DNA from: Sinorhizobium sp. 6-70
Lineage (GTDB): Bacteria; Pseudomonadota; Alphaproteobacteria; Rhizobiales; Rhizobiaceae
Reading direction: 5' to 3'
NCBI RefSeq assembly: GCF_030124375.1
Contig: NZ_JASKLS010000008.1
Span: 1-64,000, forward strand
Length of the DNA stretch: 64,000 nt
The notes under the pieces were generated by a model. It was not told the origin of the DNA, ran no database searches, and saw nothing but the letters and a program-made list of their open reading frames with translations. Of the stretch, positions 17,078-28,976 are shown one piece after another; the stretch's first letter is position 1, and every line of letters starts with the position of its first letter. The translations under genes and the position numbers were made by a program.

Positions 17078-17440
17078 TTAGAAGTTCAGGCCGCCTTCGC
17101 GAGCTGCCTCGGCCAGCGCCTTGATGCGGCCGTGGTAGATGAAGGCGCCACGGTCAAAGACAACGTCCTTGACGCCCGCCTTGGATGCACGCTCTGCGAG
17201 GAGCTTGCCGACAGCCGTAGCGGCCGCGGTATCAGCGCCGGTCTTCAGCGAAGACCGCAGATCCGTGTCGAGGGTCGATGCGGAAGCAAGCGTCTTGCCG
17301 GCAACATCATCGATGATCTGCGCATAGATGTTCTTCGACGAGCGATGAACCGACAGGCGCGGGCGGCCATTGGCGACCGCCTTGATTTGACGGCGCACGC
17401 GGCTGGCGCGACGCACAAGAGTATCTTTCCTGCTAGCCAT
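17078..17440 (-). CDS. rplR: 50S ribosomal protein L18
   Basis: A 120-aa L18 with RRASRVRRQIKAVANGRPRL, VHRSSKNIYAQIIDDVAGKTLASAST and the end VVFDRGAFIYHGRIKALAEAAREGGLNF. It binds 5S rRNA together with L5 and L25. It lies 12 bases after rplF. Confidence 0.97.
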   Translation of the reverse strand: MASRKDTLVRRASRVRRQIKAVANGRPRLSVHRSSKNIYAQIIDDVAGKTLASASTLDTDLRSSLKTGADTAAATAVGKLLAERASKAGVKDVVFDRGAFIYHGRIKALAEAAREGGLNF

Positions 17441-17452
17441 TTCGCGTGATCC

Positions 17453-17986
17453 TTACTTCTTCTTGCCTTCTTTGCGGACAATCCGCTCTTCGGCATACTT
17501 GACGCCCTTGCCCTTGTAGGGCTCGGGGCCGCGGTATTCGCGGATTTCCGCGGCAACCTGGCCGACCTGCTGCTTGTTGATGCCGGTGACGACGATTTCC
17601 GTCGGCTTCGGCACAGCGATCGTGATGCCTTCCGGAGTCTGGTAGACCACGTCGTGGCTGAAGCCGAGCGCCAGCTGCAGGTTCTTGCCCTGCATCGATG
17701 CGCGGTAACCGACGCCGTTGATCTCGAGCTTGCGCTCGTAGCCATCCTTCACGCCCTTGAAGATGTTCTCGATCATCGTGCGGGACATGCCCCACTTCGA
17801 ACGAGCATCCTTGCTCTCATTGAGCGGCTGAACGACAACCGCATTGTTTTCGAGCTTCACCGAGACTTCGTCGTTTGCGACGAAGAACAGTTCGCCCTTC
17901 GGACCCTTCGCCGTTACCTTCTGGCCATCAACGCTAGCCGTGACGCCTGCCGGAACTTGAACGGGTTTCTTACCGATACGAGACAT
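17453..17986 (-). CDS. rplF: 50S ribosomal protein L6
   Basis: A 177-aa L6 starting MSRIGKKPVQVPAGVTASVD, with two repeated domains. The second contains GYRASMQGKNLQLALGFSH and ends in the signature RGPEPYKGKGVKYAEERIVRKEGKKK. It lies near the GTPase centre of the 50S subunit. The longer frame to 18061 adds 25 residues not found in L6, so the inner ATG is used. Confidence 0.97.
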   Translation of the reverse strand: MSRIGKKPVQVPAGVTASVDGQKVTAKGPKGELFFVANDEVSVKLENNAVVVQPLNESKDARSKWGMSRTMIENIFKGVKDGYERKLEINGVGYRASMQGKNLQLALGFSHDVVYQTPEGITIAVPKPTEIVVTGINKQQVGQVAAEIREYRGPEPYKGKGVKYAEERIVRKEGKKK

Positions 17987-18026
17987 TTTTATACCTGTCT
18001 GTTCGCTATGGAGATCCTGCCCGGCC

Positions 18027-18425
18027 TTAGAAGACCGAGCAAAGAACCTCGCCACCAACATTCTGTTCGCGTGCCTGATGATCGGCCATCACGCCCTTCG
18101 GGGTCGAAAGGATGGTGATGCCGAGGCCGTTCGCGACCTGCGGAATGGACTTGACCGAGACATAGACCCGGCGGCCCGGCTTGGAGACGCGTGCGATCTC
18201 GCGGATCACGGACGAGCCTTCGTAGTATTTCAGTTCGATGTTCAGCTCGGACTTGCCGTTGCCGAATTCGACTTCGGAATATCCGCGGATGTAGCCTTCG
18301 GCCTGAAGAACATCCAGAACGCGTGCGCGGAGCTTGGAAGCCGGCGTCGAAACGCTGGACTTGCGGCGCGCAGCGCCGTTGCGGATACGGGTGAGCATAT
18401 CGCCCAAGGGATCAGTCATTGCCAT
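18027..18425 (-). CDS. rpsH: 30S ribosomal protein S8
   Basis: A 132-aa S8 beginning MAMTDPLGDMLTRIRNGAAR, with SKPGRRVYVSVKSIPQVANGL and the end GITILSTPKGVMADHQA. It binds the central domain of 16S rRNA and, in other bacteria, represses the spc operon by binding its mRNA. A start two codons later (MTDPLGDM) is possible. Confidence 0.97.
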   Translation of the reverse strand: MAMTDPLGDMLTRIRNGAARRKSSVSTPASKLRARVLDVLQAEGYIRGYSEVEFGNGKSELNIELKYYEGSSVIREIARVSKPGRRVYVSVKSIPQVANGLGITILSTPKGVMADHQAREQNVGGEVLCSVF

Positions 18426-18437
18426 GTGCCCGTCTCC

Positions 18438-18743
18438 TTACCAGCTCGACTTGACGACGCCCGGCACCTTGCCGAGGTTGCCCAGTTCGCGAAGCGCAAT
18501 ACGCGACATACGAAGTTTGCGATAGTAGGCACGCGGACGGCCGGTCACTTCGCAGCGGTTGCGGATGCGGGTCTTGGAGCCATCACGCGGCAGTTCAGCC
18601 AGCTTGAGGGTTGCCTTGAACCGCTCTTCGATCGGCAGAGACTGGTTCATGATGATCGCCTTCAATGCAGCGCGCTTGGACGCTTGCCCGGCAACCAGTT
18701 TGCGGCGGCGCTTGTTCTTTTCAACTGCGCTCGTTTTCGCCAT
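18438..18743 (-). CDS. rpsN: 30S ribosomal protein S14 (long, zinc-free form)
   Basis: A 101-aa S14 of the long form. The CxxC pairs of the short zinc form are missing, and TRIRNRCEVTGRPRAYYRKLRMSRIALREL is the conserved C-terminal half. It sits in the 30S head. It is between rplE and rpsH in the usual order. Confidence 0.96.
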   Translation of the reverse strand: MAKTSAVEKNKRRRKLVAGQASKRAALKAIIMNQSLPIEERFKATLKLAELPRDGSKTRIRNRCEVTGRPRAYYRKLRMSRIALRELGNLGKVPGVVKSSW

Positions 18744-18777
18744 AACAGTTATCCTTCTTTACGCTTGTCGTTACGGA

Positions 18778-19335
18778 TTACTGACGGAACGGGAAGTTGA
18801 ACTCTGTGAGCAGAGCGCGAGCTTCGTCGTCGTTAGTTGCCGTCGTGCAAACGATGATGTCCATGCCCCACATCTGATCAACCTTGTCGTAGTTGATCTC
18901 AGGGAACACAATGTGCTCCTTGATGCCCATGGCGAAGTTGCCACGACCATCGAAGGACTTCGGATTGAGGCCACGGAAGTCGCGAACGCGCGGAAGAGCG
19001 ATGTTCACGAGACGATCCAGGAACTCGTACATCCGAACGCCGCGCAGGGTAACCTTGGCGCCAATCGGCATGCCTTCGCGGACCTTGAAGCCGGCGATGG
19101 AGTTGCGAGCGCGGGTGATCACCGGCTTCTGGCCAGCAATCGCAGCGAGGTCGGCAGCAGCAACGGTCGGCTTCTTGGAGTCGCCAGTTGCTTCGCCAAC
19201 ACCCATGTTGATGACGATCTTGTCGAGGCGCGGGATCTGCATTTCGTTGGCGTAGGAGAACTTCTCCTGCATCGCCTTGCGGATGCGCTCTACATATTCC
19301 TTCTTGAGCCGCGGCTCATAAGCGGTCTTAGCCAT
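18778..19335 (-). CDS. rplE: 50S ribosomal protein L5
   Basis: A 185-aa L5 with MQIPRLDKIVINMGVGEA, KSIAGFKVREGMPIG-like region (RARNSIAGFKVREGMPIGAK), VTLRGVRMYEFLDRLVN and DIIVCTTATNDDEARALL. It binds 5S rRNA and forms an intersubunit bridge. Its start overlaps the rplX stop by 8 bases. Confidence 0.97.
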   Translation of the reverse strand: MAKTAYEPRLKKEYVERIRKAMQEKFSYANEMQIPRLDKIVINMGVGEATGDSKKPTVAAADLAAIAGQKPVITRARNSIAGFKVREGMPIGAKVTLRGVRMYEFLDRLVNIALPRVRDFRGLNPKSFDGRGNFAMGIKEHIVFPEINYDKVDQMWGMDIIVCTTATNDDEARALLTEFNFPFRQ

Positions 19336-19639
19336 CGATCACTACTCCCGAACGCTTGGCCACGCGGACCTTCTTGTCACCTTCGATCTTGAAGCCGACG
19401 CGGGTCGGCTTGCCGTCCTTCGGATCGGCGACCGCGATGTTCGAAAGATGGATCGGGGCTTCCTTGTTGATGATGCCCGCTTCCTGGCTCTGGGTCTGGC
19501 GCTGGTGACGCTTCACCATGTTGACGCCACGCACGACAGCCCGGTCTTCCTTCGGCATGACCTGGATTACTTCGCCGGTACGGCCCTTGTCCTTACCGGT
19601 GAGAACGACAACCTTGTCGCCTTTGCGAATCTTTTGCAT
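19328..19639 (-). CDS. rplX: 50S ribosomal protein L24
   Basis: A 103-aa L24 with the KOW motif at the N-terminus (MQKIRKGDKVVVLTGKDKGR, TGEVIQVMPKEDRAVVRGVN). It starts 50S assembly by binding the 5' end of 23S rRNA. It overlaps rplE by 8 bases. Confidence 0.97.
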   Translation of the reverse strand: MQKIRKGDKVVVLTGKDKGRTGEVIQVMPKEDRAVVRGVNMVKRHQRQTQSQEAGIINKEAPIHLSNIAVADPKDGKPTRVGFKIEGDKKVRVAKRSGVVIDG

Positions 19640-19653
19640 CTCTCAACGCTCCC

Positions 19654-20022
19654 TTAGAGTACTTCCGGAGCCAGCGAGATGATCTTCATGTGGTTCTTGG
19701 CGCGGAGTTCGCGCGGAACCGGTCCGAAGATACGGGTGCCGATCGGCTCTTTCTTGTTATCGATAAGAACGGCTGCGTTGGTGTCGAAGCGGATGACGCT
19801 GCCATCCGGACGGCGGATGTCCTTCGCAGTGCGAACGACAACAGCCTTCATGACGTCACCCTTCTTCACGCGGCCGCGCGGAATGGCTTCCTTGATCGAA
19901 ACGACAATGATGTCGCCGATCGACGCATACTTGCGCTTGGAGCCGCCCAGCACCTTGATGCACATGACACGACGTGCGCCGGAATTATCCGCCACGTCGA
20001 GGTTTGTTTGCATCTGAATCAT
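19654..20022 (-). CDS. rplN: 50S ribosomal protein L14
   Basis: A 122-aa L14 starting MIQMQTNLDVADNSGARRVM, with the signature AVVVRTAKDIRRPDGSVIRF and end ARELRAKNHMKIISLAPEVL-like (PRELRAKNHMKIISLAPEVL). First gene of the spc operon. The 178-bp gap to rpsQ, with small inverted repeats near 20098-20180, is where a separate spc promoter or a processing site would be expected. Confidence 0.97.
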   Translation of the reverse strand: MIQMQTNLDVADNSGARRVMCIKVLGGSKRKYASIGDIIVVSIKEAIPRGRVKKGDVMKAVVVRTAKDIRRPDGSVIRFDTNAAVLIDNKKEPIGTRIFGPVPRELRAKNHMKIISLAPEVL

Positions 20023-20200
20023 GTCAGGTCGCCTTCTTGTTGTTACCAGGCCGGTTGGGTCGAAACCCCCTCGCCCGGCTTATTGTGCTCATCTCAAAGC
20101 AAAAGAACGCCCGGACTCGAGCGTTCCTCAGCTTTAATTGCGTGCTTCATACAGATATTTGCCCGAGACGCAAGGGTCTCGCGGACAAAACCTGCAGAAA

Positions 20201-20437
20201 TCAAGCCTGGACGGAAACCACCGTCCAGCGCTTATCCTTGGAGATCGGCGCGCATTCCTCGATGGAAACGACGTCACCGACCTTGTACTGGTTGTTCTCG
20301 TCGTGAGCCTTGTATTTCTTCGAACGGCGAACGGTCTTCTGGAGGATCGGGTGCGCAAAGCGGCGCTCGACCCTGACGACGACGGTCTTGTCGTTCTTGT
20401 CGCTGACGACGGTGCCCTGCAGAATGCGTTTCGGCAT
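20201..20437 (-). CDS. rpsQ: 30S ribosomal protein S17
   Basis: A 78-aa S17 with MPKRILQGTVVSDKNDKTVV, VRVERRFAHPILQKTVRRSKKYKAHDE and VGDVVSIEECAPISKDKRW. It binds 16S rRNA early in 30S assembly. Last gene of the S10 cluster, 12 bases after rpmC. Confidence 0.97.
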   Translation of the reverse strand: MPKRILQGTVVSDKNDKTVVVRVERRFAHPILQKTVRRSKKYKAHDENNQYKVGDVVSIEECAPISKDKRWTVVSVQA

Positions 20438-20449
20438 ATTTTCTGGTCC

Positions 20450-20650
20450 TTAGGCCTTGGCTTCTGCCGCCTTCTGGCGGGCAATTGTTTTAATGCGTGC
20501 GATGTCCTTGCGGACTTCGTTGACACGCGAAGACTTCTCGAGCTGGCCGGTTGCCTTCTGGAAGCGCAGGTTGAACTGCTCCTTCTTCAGCTTGGCAAGC
20601 TCTTCGTTGAGTTGGTCGGCGCTCAGAGCGCGAACATCTGCGGCTTTCAT
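20450..20650 (-). CDS. rpmC: 50S ribosomal protein L29
   Basis: A 66-aa L29: MKAADVRALSADQLNEELAK, then a helical hairpin with KEQFNLRFQKATGQLEKSSR. ATG 20650 has GGAG 8 bases upstream and gives the usual rhizobial length. A GTG three codons earlier (20659) sits too close to that GGAG to be used. The protein lies at the exit tunnel near L23. Confidence 0.95.
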   Translation of the reverse strand: MKAADVRALSADQLNEELAKLKKEQFNLRFQKATGQLEKSSRVNEVRKDIARIKTIARQKAAEAKA

Positions 20651-20662
20651 GAGCTTCACTCC

Positions 20663-21076
20663 TTACTCTGCGATACGCTGCACGAAGCGCGTCTTGACAG
20701 AGAGCTTGGCAGCGCCAAGACGAAGTGCCTCACGGGCGAGTTCTTCGCTGACACCATCGATCTCGAACATCATACGGCCGGGCTTGACCTTGCATGCCCA
20801 GTATTCGACCGAACCCTTACCCTTACCCATGCGGACTTCGGTCGGCTTGGCGGTGACCGGAACGTCCGGGAACACACGGATCCAAACGCGGCCGGCGCGC
20901 TTCATGTGGCGGGTGATCGCGCGGCGAGCCGCTTCGATCTCACGGGCGTTGACACGGTTCGGCTCCTGAGCCTTCAGGCCGAATTCGCCGAAGGCGAGAT
21001 CAGAACCGCCCTTGGCGACGCCCTTGATGCGGCCCTTGAACTGCTTGCGATACTTCGTACGCTTTGGCTGCAACAT
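20663..21076 (-). CDS. rplP: 50S ribosomal protein L16
   Basis: A 137-aa L16 starting MLQPKRTKYRKQFKGRIKGV, with RAITRHMKRAGRVWIRVFPD and RMGKGKGSVEYWACKVKPGR. It helps form the A-site and the L7/L12 stalk base. It is 38 bases after rpsC. Confidence 0.97.
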   Translation of the reverse strand: MLQPKRTKYRKQFKGRIKGVAKGGSDLAFGEFGLKAQEPNRVNAREIEAARRAITRHMKRAGRVWIRVFPDVPVTAKPTEVRMGKGKGSVEYWACKVKPGRMMFEIDGVSEELAREALRLGAAKLSVKTRFVQRIAE

Positions 21077-21114
21077 TTTTTTACTTCTCCGATATTGGCT
21101 GCCAAACGCGAATG

Positions 21115-21846
21115 TTACGCGTTTTCACGACGGCGGTCACGATCGCGATCGCGATCACGGCTGCCAGGGCCCTGGTTGTCACTCTCGGTCGCGCGACGCT
21201 CGGAAGCCATCGGATCGTGCTCAAGGATTTCGCCCTTGAAGATCCAGACCTTGATGCCGCAGATACCAAAAGCGGTTTCCGCTTCGGCCGTGCCGTAGTC
21301 GATGTCCGCACGCAGAGTGTGCAGCGGAACGCGGCCTTCGCGGTACCATTCGGTACGTGCGATTTCCGCACCGCCGAGACGACCGGCGCAGGTGATCTTG
21401 ATGCCTTCGGCGCCAAGACGCATGGCCGACTGAACAGCGCGCTTCATCGCACGGCGGAAAGCCACGCGGCGCTCGAGCTGCTGGGCGATCGACTGGGCAA
21501 CGAGGGTTGCGTCAACTTCCGGCTTGCGCACTTCAACGATGTTGAGGTGCGTTTCGGAGTTGGTCATCTCCGAAAGCTTCCTGCGCAGCTTCTCGATGTC
21601 GGCGCCCTTCTTGCCGATGATCAGGCCCGGACGTGCAGAGTGGATCGTCACCCGGCACTTCTTGTGCGGACGCTCGATCACCACCTTGGCGATACCGGCT
21701 GCCTTCAGCTCTTCCATCAGGTAGGCACGGATCTTCAGGTCTTCGTGAAGCAGCTGACCGTATTCAGCGTTGTCAGCGAACCAACGGCTGTCCCAGGTCC
21801 GGTTGATGCCGAGACGGAAACCGATCGGATTAATCTTCTGGCCCAT
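21115..21846 (-). CDS. rpsC: 30S ribosomal protein S3
   Basis: A 243-aa S3 starting MGQKINPIGFRLGINRTWDS, with the KH domain around PGLIIGKKGADIEKLR and the C-terminal GRLGGAEIARTEWYREGRVPLHTLRADI. The last 25 residues are a charged Arg/Asp repeat tail (RDRDRDRDRRRENA), which varies between species. It guards the mRNA entry of the 30S subunit. Its ATG shares one base with the rplV stop. Confidence 0.97.
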   Translation of the reverse strand: MGQKINPIGFRLGINRTWDSRWFADNAEYGQLLHEDLKIRAYLMEELKAAGIAKVVIERPHKKCRVTIHSARPGLIIGKKGADIEKLRRKLSEMTNSETHLNIVEVRKPEVDATLVAQSIAQQLERRVAFRRAMKRAVQSAMRLGAEGIKITCAGRLGGAEIARTEWYREGRVPLHTLRADIDYGTAEAETAFGICGIKVWIFKGEILEHDPMASERRATESDNQGPGSRDRDRDRDRRRENA

Positions 21847-22235
21847 TATGCGGCCTCCCCTTTGGCTTCCACTTCACGAACGACGATCGTCAAGTGCGAG
21901 AACGGCTTTTCGACGCGCGATGCACGGCCGCGACCACGAGCGTGGAAGCGCTTCATCACGATCGACTTGCCAACATAAGCTTCAGCGACGATGAGCGAAT
22001 CAACGTCGAGATCGTGGTTGTTCTCAGCGTTTGCGATCGCAGATTCAAGCGTCTTCTTGACCGTATCCGCGATGCGCTTGCGCGAGAACTCGAGTTCGGC
22101 CAGAGCGCGGTCAACCTTCTTGCCGCGGATCATCGCGGCAACGAGGTTGAGCTTCTGGGGGCTGACGCGGATCGTGCGCGCAATTGCCTGCGCCTCATTA
22201 TCCTTCAGCCGGCGTTCGGCTTTTGCCTTGCCCAT
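21846..22235 (-). CDS. rplV: 50S ribosomal protein L22
   Basis: A 129-aa L22 with ARTIRVSPQKLNLVAAMIRG, VKKTLESAIANAENNHDLD and the loop KRFHARGRGRASRVEKPFSHLTIVV. Its beta-hairpin lines the exit tunnel. It is 2 bases after rpsS. Confidence 0.97.
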   Translation of the reverse strand: MGKAKAERRLKDNEAQAIARTIRVSPQKLNLVAAMIRGKKVDRALAELEFSRKRIADTVKKTLESAIANAENNHDLDVDSLIVAEAYVGKSIVMKRFHARGRGRASRVEKPFSHLTIVVREVEAKGEAA

Positions 22236-22237
22236 TG

Positions 22238-22516
22238 TTACTTCCTCTTTGCCTTCTTGTCCGCGCCATGACCGTAGTAGGTCCGGGTCGGAGAGAATTC
22301 GCCAAACTTATGTCCGACCATGTCTTCGTTGACGCTGACCGGGACGTGCTTGCTGCCGTTGTAGACGCCGAAGGTGAGGCCGACAAACTGCGGAAGGATC
22401 GTGGAGCGCCGGCTCCAGATCTTGATCACTTCGTTACGGCCGCCTTCCCGGACCTTCTCAGCCTTCTTGAGAAGATAACCGTCAACGAACGGACCTTTCC
22501 ATACTGAACGAGTCAT
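22238..22516 (-). CDS. rpsS: 30S ribosomal protein S19
   Basis: A 92-aa S19 starting MTRSVWKGPFVDGYLLKKAE, with IKIWSRRSTILPQFVGLTFGVYNGSKHVPV and GHKFGEFSPTRTYYGHGADKK. It lies in the 30S head with S13. It is 15 bases after rplB. Confidence 0.97.
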   Translation of the reverse strand: MTRSVWKGPFVDGYLLKKAEKVREGGRNEVIKIWSRRSTILPQFVGLTFGVYNGSKHVPVSVNEDMVGHKFGEFSPTRTYYGHGADKKAKRK

Positions 22517-22531
22517 TCGAGACTTCCTCTC

Positions 22532-23371
22532 TTACTTCTTCTTCTGGTGACGCGAGCGCATGATGAACTTGTCGGTCGACTTGTTGGAGCGCGTACGCTT
22601 ACCCTTCGTGGGCTTGCCCCACGGAGTAACCGGGTGACGACCACCCGAGGTACGGCCTTCACCACCGCCGTGCGGGTGGTCAACCGGGTTCATGACGACA
22701 CCGCGAACGTGCGGGCGCTTGCCGCGCCAACGCGAACGACCAGCCTTACCATCATTGATGTTGCCGTGATCGGGGTTCGATACAGCGCCGATCGAAGCAA
22801 GGCAAGAACCGTGCACCAGGCGCTGCTCGCCCGAGTTCAGGCGAAGGATAGCCATGCCCTGGTCGCGGCCTACGAGCTGAGCGTAGGTGCCGGCCGAGCG
22901 GGCGATCTGACCACCCTTACCCGGCTTCATTTCCACGTTATGGATGATGGAACCGACCGGGATGAACTGCAGCGGCATCGTGTTGCCGGGCTTGACGTCG
23001 ACGGCGGACTTTTCCGAAGCGATGACCTTGTCGCCGGCAGCAAGGCGCTGCGGAGCGAGGATGTAGGCCTGTTCGCCATCGGCGTAGTTCACGAGCGCGA
23101 TGAACGCGGTGCGGTTCGGGTCATATTCCAGCCGCTCGACCGTGCCTTCAACGTCGAACTTGCGACGCTTGAAGTCGACCAGGCGGTAGGTCCGCTTGTG
23201 ACCGCCACCCTGGAACCGGACGGTGATACGACCGAGGTTGTTGCGACCGCCCTTGGAGGACAGGCCCTGGGTCAACGCCTTGACCGGCTTGCCCTTGTAG
23301 AGGCCGGCCCGGTCTACGATGACCAGCTGACGCTGGCTCGGGGTCGTCGGATTGAAATTTTTCAATGCCAT
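22532..23371 (-). CDS. rplB: 50S ribosomal protein L2
   Basis: A 279-aa L2 with the RNA-binding and KOW-like domains, ending in the peptidyl-transferase-proximal signature RPHVRGVVMNPVDHPHGGGEGRT. It binds 23S rRNA and is needed for subunit joining. It lies 43 bases after rplW and 15 before rpsS. Confidence 0.98.
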   Translation of the reverse strand: MALKNFNPTTPSQRQLVIVDRAGLYKGKPVKALTQGLSSKGGRNNLGRITVRFQGGGHKRTYRLVDFKRRKFDVEGTVERLEYDPNRTAFIALVNYADGEQAYILAPQRLAAGDKVIASEKSAVDVKPGNTMPLQFIPVGSIIHNVEMKPGKGGQIARSAGTYAQLVGRDQGMAILRLNSGEQRLVHGSCLASIGAVSNPDHGNINDGKAGRSRWRGKRPHVRGVVMNPVDHPHGGGEGRTSGGRHPVTPWGKPTKGKRTRSNKSTDKFIMRSRHQKKK

Positions 23372-23414
23372 TTTCTTGTTCCCTTTTGGGTTTTTACCCT
23401 AATGGGCCTATCCG

Positions 23415-23708
23415 TTAGAGACCGGTGGAGACGTCGATGGACTGACCTTCGGCGAGCGTGATGATCGCCTTCTTCACGTCCTTCTGCTTCCCGGCAAAAC
23501 CGCGGAAACGCTTCAACTTGCCCTTGCGGACGAGCGTGTTCACGGCCGTGACCTTGACGCCGAACAGGGCTTCGACAGCAGCCTTGATCTCAGGCTTCGA
23601 AGCGCCTTTGGCGACGTTGAAGACGACTTGGTTCTGTTCGGAAACCAGCGTCGACTTTTCGGTGATCGAGGGAGACACGATCACGTCATAGTGGCGAAGA
23701 TCCGTCAT
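23415..23708 (-). CDS. rplW: 50S ribosomal protein L23
   Basis: A 97-aa L23 with VSPSITEKSTLVSEQNQVVF, FGVKVTAVNTLVRKGKLKRF and GQKDVKKA-like region (GFAGKQKDVKKAIITLAEG). It sits at the tunnel exit and docks trigger factor and SRP. Its start overlaps the rplD stop by 4 bases. Confidence 0.97.
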   Translation of the reverse strand: MTDLRHYDVIVSPSITEKSTLVSEQNQVVFNVAKGASKPEIKAAVEALFGVKVTAVNTLVRKGKLKRFRGFAGKQKDVKKAIITLAEGQSIDVSTGL

Positions 23709-24325
23709 TTGAACCGCTCCTCCAGAGCTTCTACGGCAGCCTTGGAAAGCACGAGCTTGCCGCGGCGCAGAATGTCGTAAACGTTGATGCCCTGAACCGG
23801 CAGAACGTCCACGTTCGGGATGTTCTGGGCTGCGAGCTTGAAGTTGCTCTCGATTTCGGCACCGCCGATGATCAGAGCGTTGGTAAGGCCGAGCGACGCG
23901 AATACGCCGGCGAGAGCCTTCGTCTTTGCTTCCTTGGCAACGAGATCGTCAACGACGATGATCTCTTCTGCCTTCAGCTTAGCCGAGAGCGCATGGCGCA
24001 AGCCGAGCGCCCGGACCTTCTTCGGGAGGTCATGAGCGTGGCTGCGGACAACCGGGCCATGCGCCTTGCCACCGCCGCGGAACTGCGGAGCACGAGCGGA
24101 GTGGTGGCGGGCACGGCCCGTACCCTTCTGCTTGTACATCTTGGCGCCGGTGCGGGAGACTTCCGCGCGGCCCTTGGCCTTGTGCGTGCCCTGCTGCTTC
24201 TTGGCGAGCTGCCAGCGAACGACGCGGGCAATGATGTCTTCACGGGGTTCGAGGCCGAAAATGGCGTCAGAAAGGGAAACCTTTCCCGCGTCCTTGCCCT
24301 CGAGGGTTTTGACGGTGAGATCCAT
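23705..24325 (-). CDS. rplD: 50S ribosomal protein L4
   Basis: A 206-aa L4 with the extended loop KQKGTGRARHHSARAPQFRGGGKAHGP that reaches into the exit tunnel, and LRHALSAKLKAEEIIVVDDL. In E. coli L4 represses the S10 operon; whether it does here cannot be told. It is 12 bases after rplC. Confidence 0.97.
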   Translation of the reverse strand: MDLTVKTLEGKDAGKVSLSDAIFGLEPREDIIARVVRWQLAKKQQGTHKAKGRAEVSRTGAKMYKQKGTGRARHHSARAPQFRGGGKAHGPVVRSHAHDLPKKVRALGLRHALSAKLKAEEIIVVDDLVAKEAKTKALAGVFASLGLTNALIIGGAEIESNFKLAAQNIPNVDVLPVQGINVYDILRRGKLVLSKAAVEALEERFK

Positions 24326-24337
24326 TATTCGGCTCCC

Positions 24338-25024
24338 TTACTTCGATGCTTCGGCGCGCACGCCGGCCGGGCGCGGAGCGCCTTCCGGGGTGCCGGACTT
24401 GACTGCGTCGCGAACGACAATCCAGGCACCCTTGGAGCCGGGGACTGCACCCTTGACCAGGATCAGGCCGCGGTCTTCGTCCGTCGATACGACTTCCAGG
24501 TTCTGGGTGGTAACGCGCGTCTGGCCCATGTGGCCGGCCATGCGCTTGCCCTTCCAAACACGGCCCGGATCCTGGTTGGAGCCGGTAGAACCATGCGAGC
24601 GGTGCGATACGGAAACGCCGTGCGTGGCGCGCAGACCGCCAAAGTTGTGGCGCTTGATGGCGCCGGCGAAGCCCTTACCGATCGTCGTACCGGTGACGTC
24701 GACGAGCTGGCCTGCGACGAAGTGGCTGGCCGTCAGCTCGGAGCCGACGTCGATCATGTTGTCCGCGGAAACGCGGAACTCGACGAGCTTCGCCTTCGGC
24801 TCGACGTTTGCAGCGGCAAAATGGCCGCGCATGGCCTTCGGCGTATTCTTGACCTTGGAACGGCCGGCACCCAGCTGAACTGCGGTATAACCGTTCTTCT
24901 CTTCCGTGCGGTGGGCCACTACCTGGCAGTTCTCCAGCCGCAATACTGTTACCGGGATATGCTCGCCGGCGTCGTTGTAGACGCGGGTCATTCCCACCTT
25001 CTGTGCAATCACACCTGAACGCAT
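24338..25024 (-). CDS. rplC: 50S ribosomal protein L3
   Basis: A 228-aa L3 starting MRSGVIAQKVGMTRVYNDAG, with the central signature FAGAIKRHNFGGLRATHGVSVSHRSHGS and QDPGRVWKGKRMAGHMG. It starts 50S assembly and reaches the peptidyl transferase centre. The frame runs open to 25111, but the preceding 29 residues are not L3-like. Confidence 0.97.
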   Translation of the reverse strand: MRSGVIAQKVGMTRVYNDAGEHIPVTVLRLENCQVVAHRTEEKNGYTAVQLGAGRSKVKNTPKAMRGHFAAANVEPKAKLVEFRVSADNMIDVGSELTASHFVAGQLVDVTGTTIGKGFAGAIKRHNFGGLRATHGVSVSHRSHGSTGSNQDPGRVWKGKRMAGHMGQTRVTTQNLEVVSTDEDRGLILVKGAVPGSKGAWIVVRDAVKSGTPEGAPRPAGVRAEASK

Positions 25025-25145
25025 CGGTTCACGCCTCTTGTTTAGGGTTCCCGTCCGGTGCCTCTTGCACCTTCCGGTTTCCTGTTCCTGGAAGCCGTTG
25101 GAAAACTCCACGTACCTTCCTTGTTATTTCGGCTTGCGCCGGACC

Positions 25146-25454
25146 TTAGAGCTTGATCTCGACGTCGACACCAGCGGCCAGATCGAGCTTCATCAGCGCA
25201 TCAACCGTCTGAGGGGTCGGATCAACGATATCGAGAAGACGCTTGTGCGTGCGCATCTCAAACTGTTCGCGGCTCTTCTTGTCGACGTGCGGCGACCGGT
25301 TGACCGTGAATTTCTCAATCCGGGTCGGAAGCGGCACGGGCCCGCGCACACTCGCACCGGTGCGCTTGGCCGTCGACACGATTTCGCGCGTGGAGGCATC
25401 GAGGATCCGGTGATCAAACGCCTTGAGGCGGATGCGGATATTCTGGCCGTTCAT
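25146..25454 (-). CDS. rpsJ: 30S ribosomal protein S10
   Basis: A 102-aa S10 starting [20 protein letters not shown], with [37 protein letters not shown]. It acts in the 30S head and, with NusB, in antitermination. First gene of the S10 operon, just after the terminator that follows tuf. The inner ATG is used; 16 upstream in-frame residues are not S10-like. Confidence 0.97.
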
Positions 25455-25540
25455 TCGACTTGTCCTTGCTCGTGTTTCCGGTATGCCCTTGAAGGCACAC
25501 ACTTAAACTTCTGAATTCGTTACGCTCTGCCGCTTCTTTC

Positions 25541-25575
25541 AAAAATCGCAGGGACATGGGAGACCATGTCCCTGC
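25541..25575 (-). terminator. Terminator of the str operon, after the first tuf gene
   Basis: Perfect 12-bp stem GCAGGGACATGG/CCATGTCCCTGC (25548-25559, 25564-25575) with a 4-base loop. On the minus strand it is followed by T5. It lies 24 bases after the tuf stop and separates the str from the S10 operon. Confidence 0.85.
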
Positions 25576-25599
25576 CGAAACGGCCAAGCCGTTTTCTTG

Positions 25600-26775
<1,176 letters not shown>

Positions 26776-26846
26776 TTCCGGCTCTCCGTTTTCTGTCCCC
26801 TAGAGGGGAAATCTTTTCATTCTGTTTCAGCGCGAGGCTATTCCGG

Positions 26847-28946
<2,100 letters not shown>

Positions 28947-28976
28947 GAGAGACTGCCTTTCAGGACCTGTTCGTGA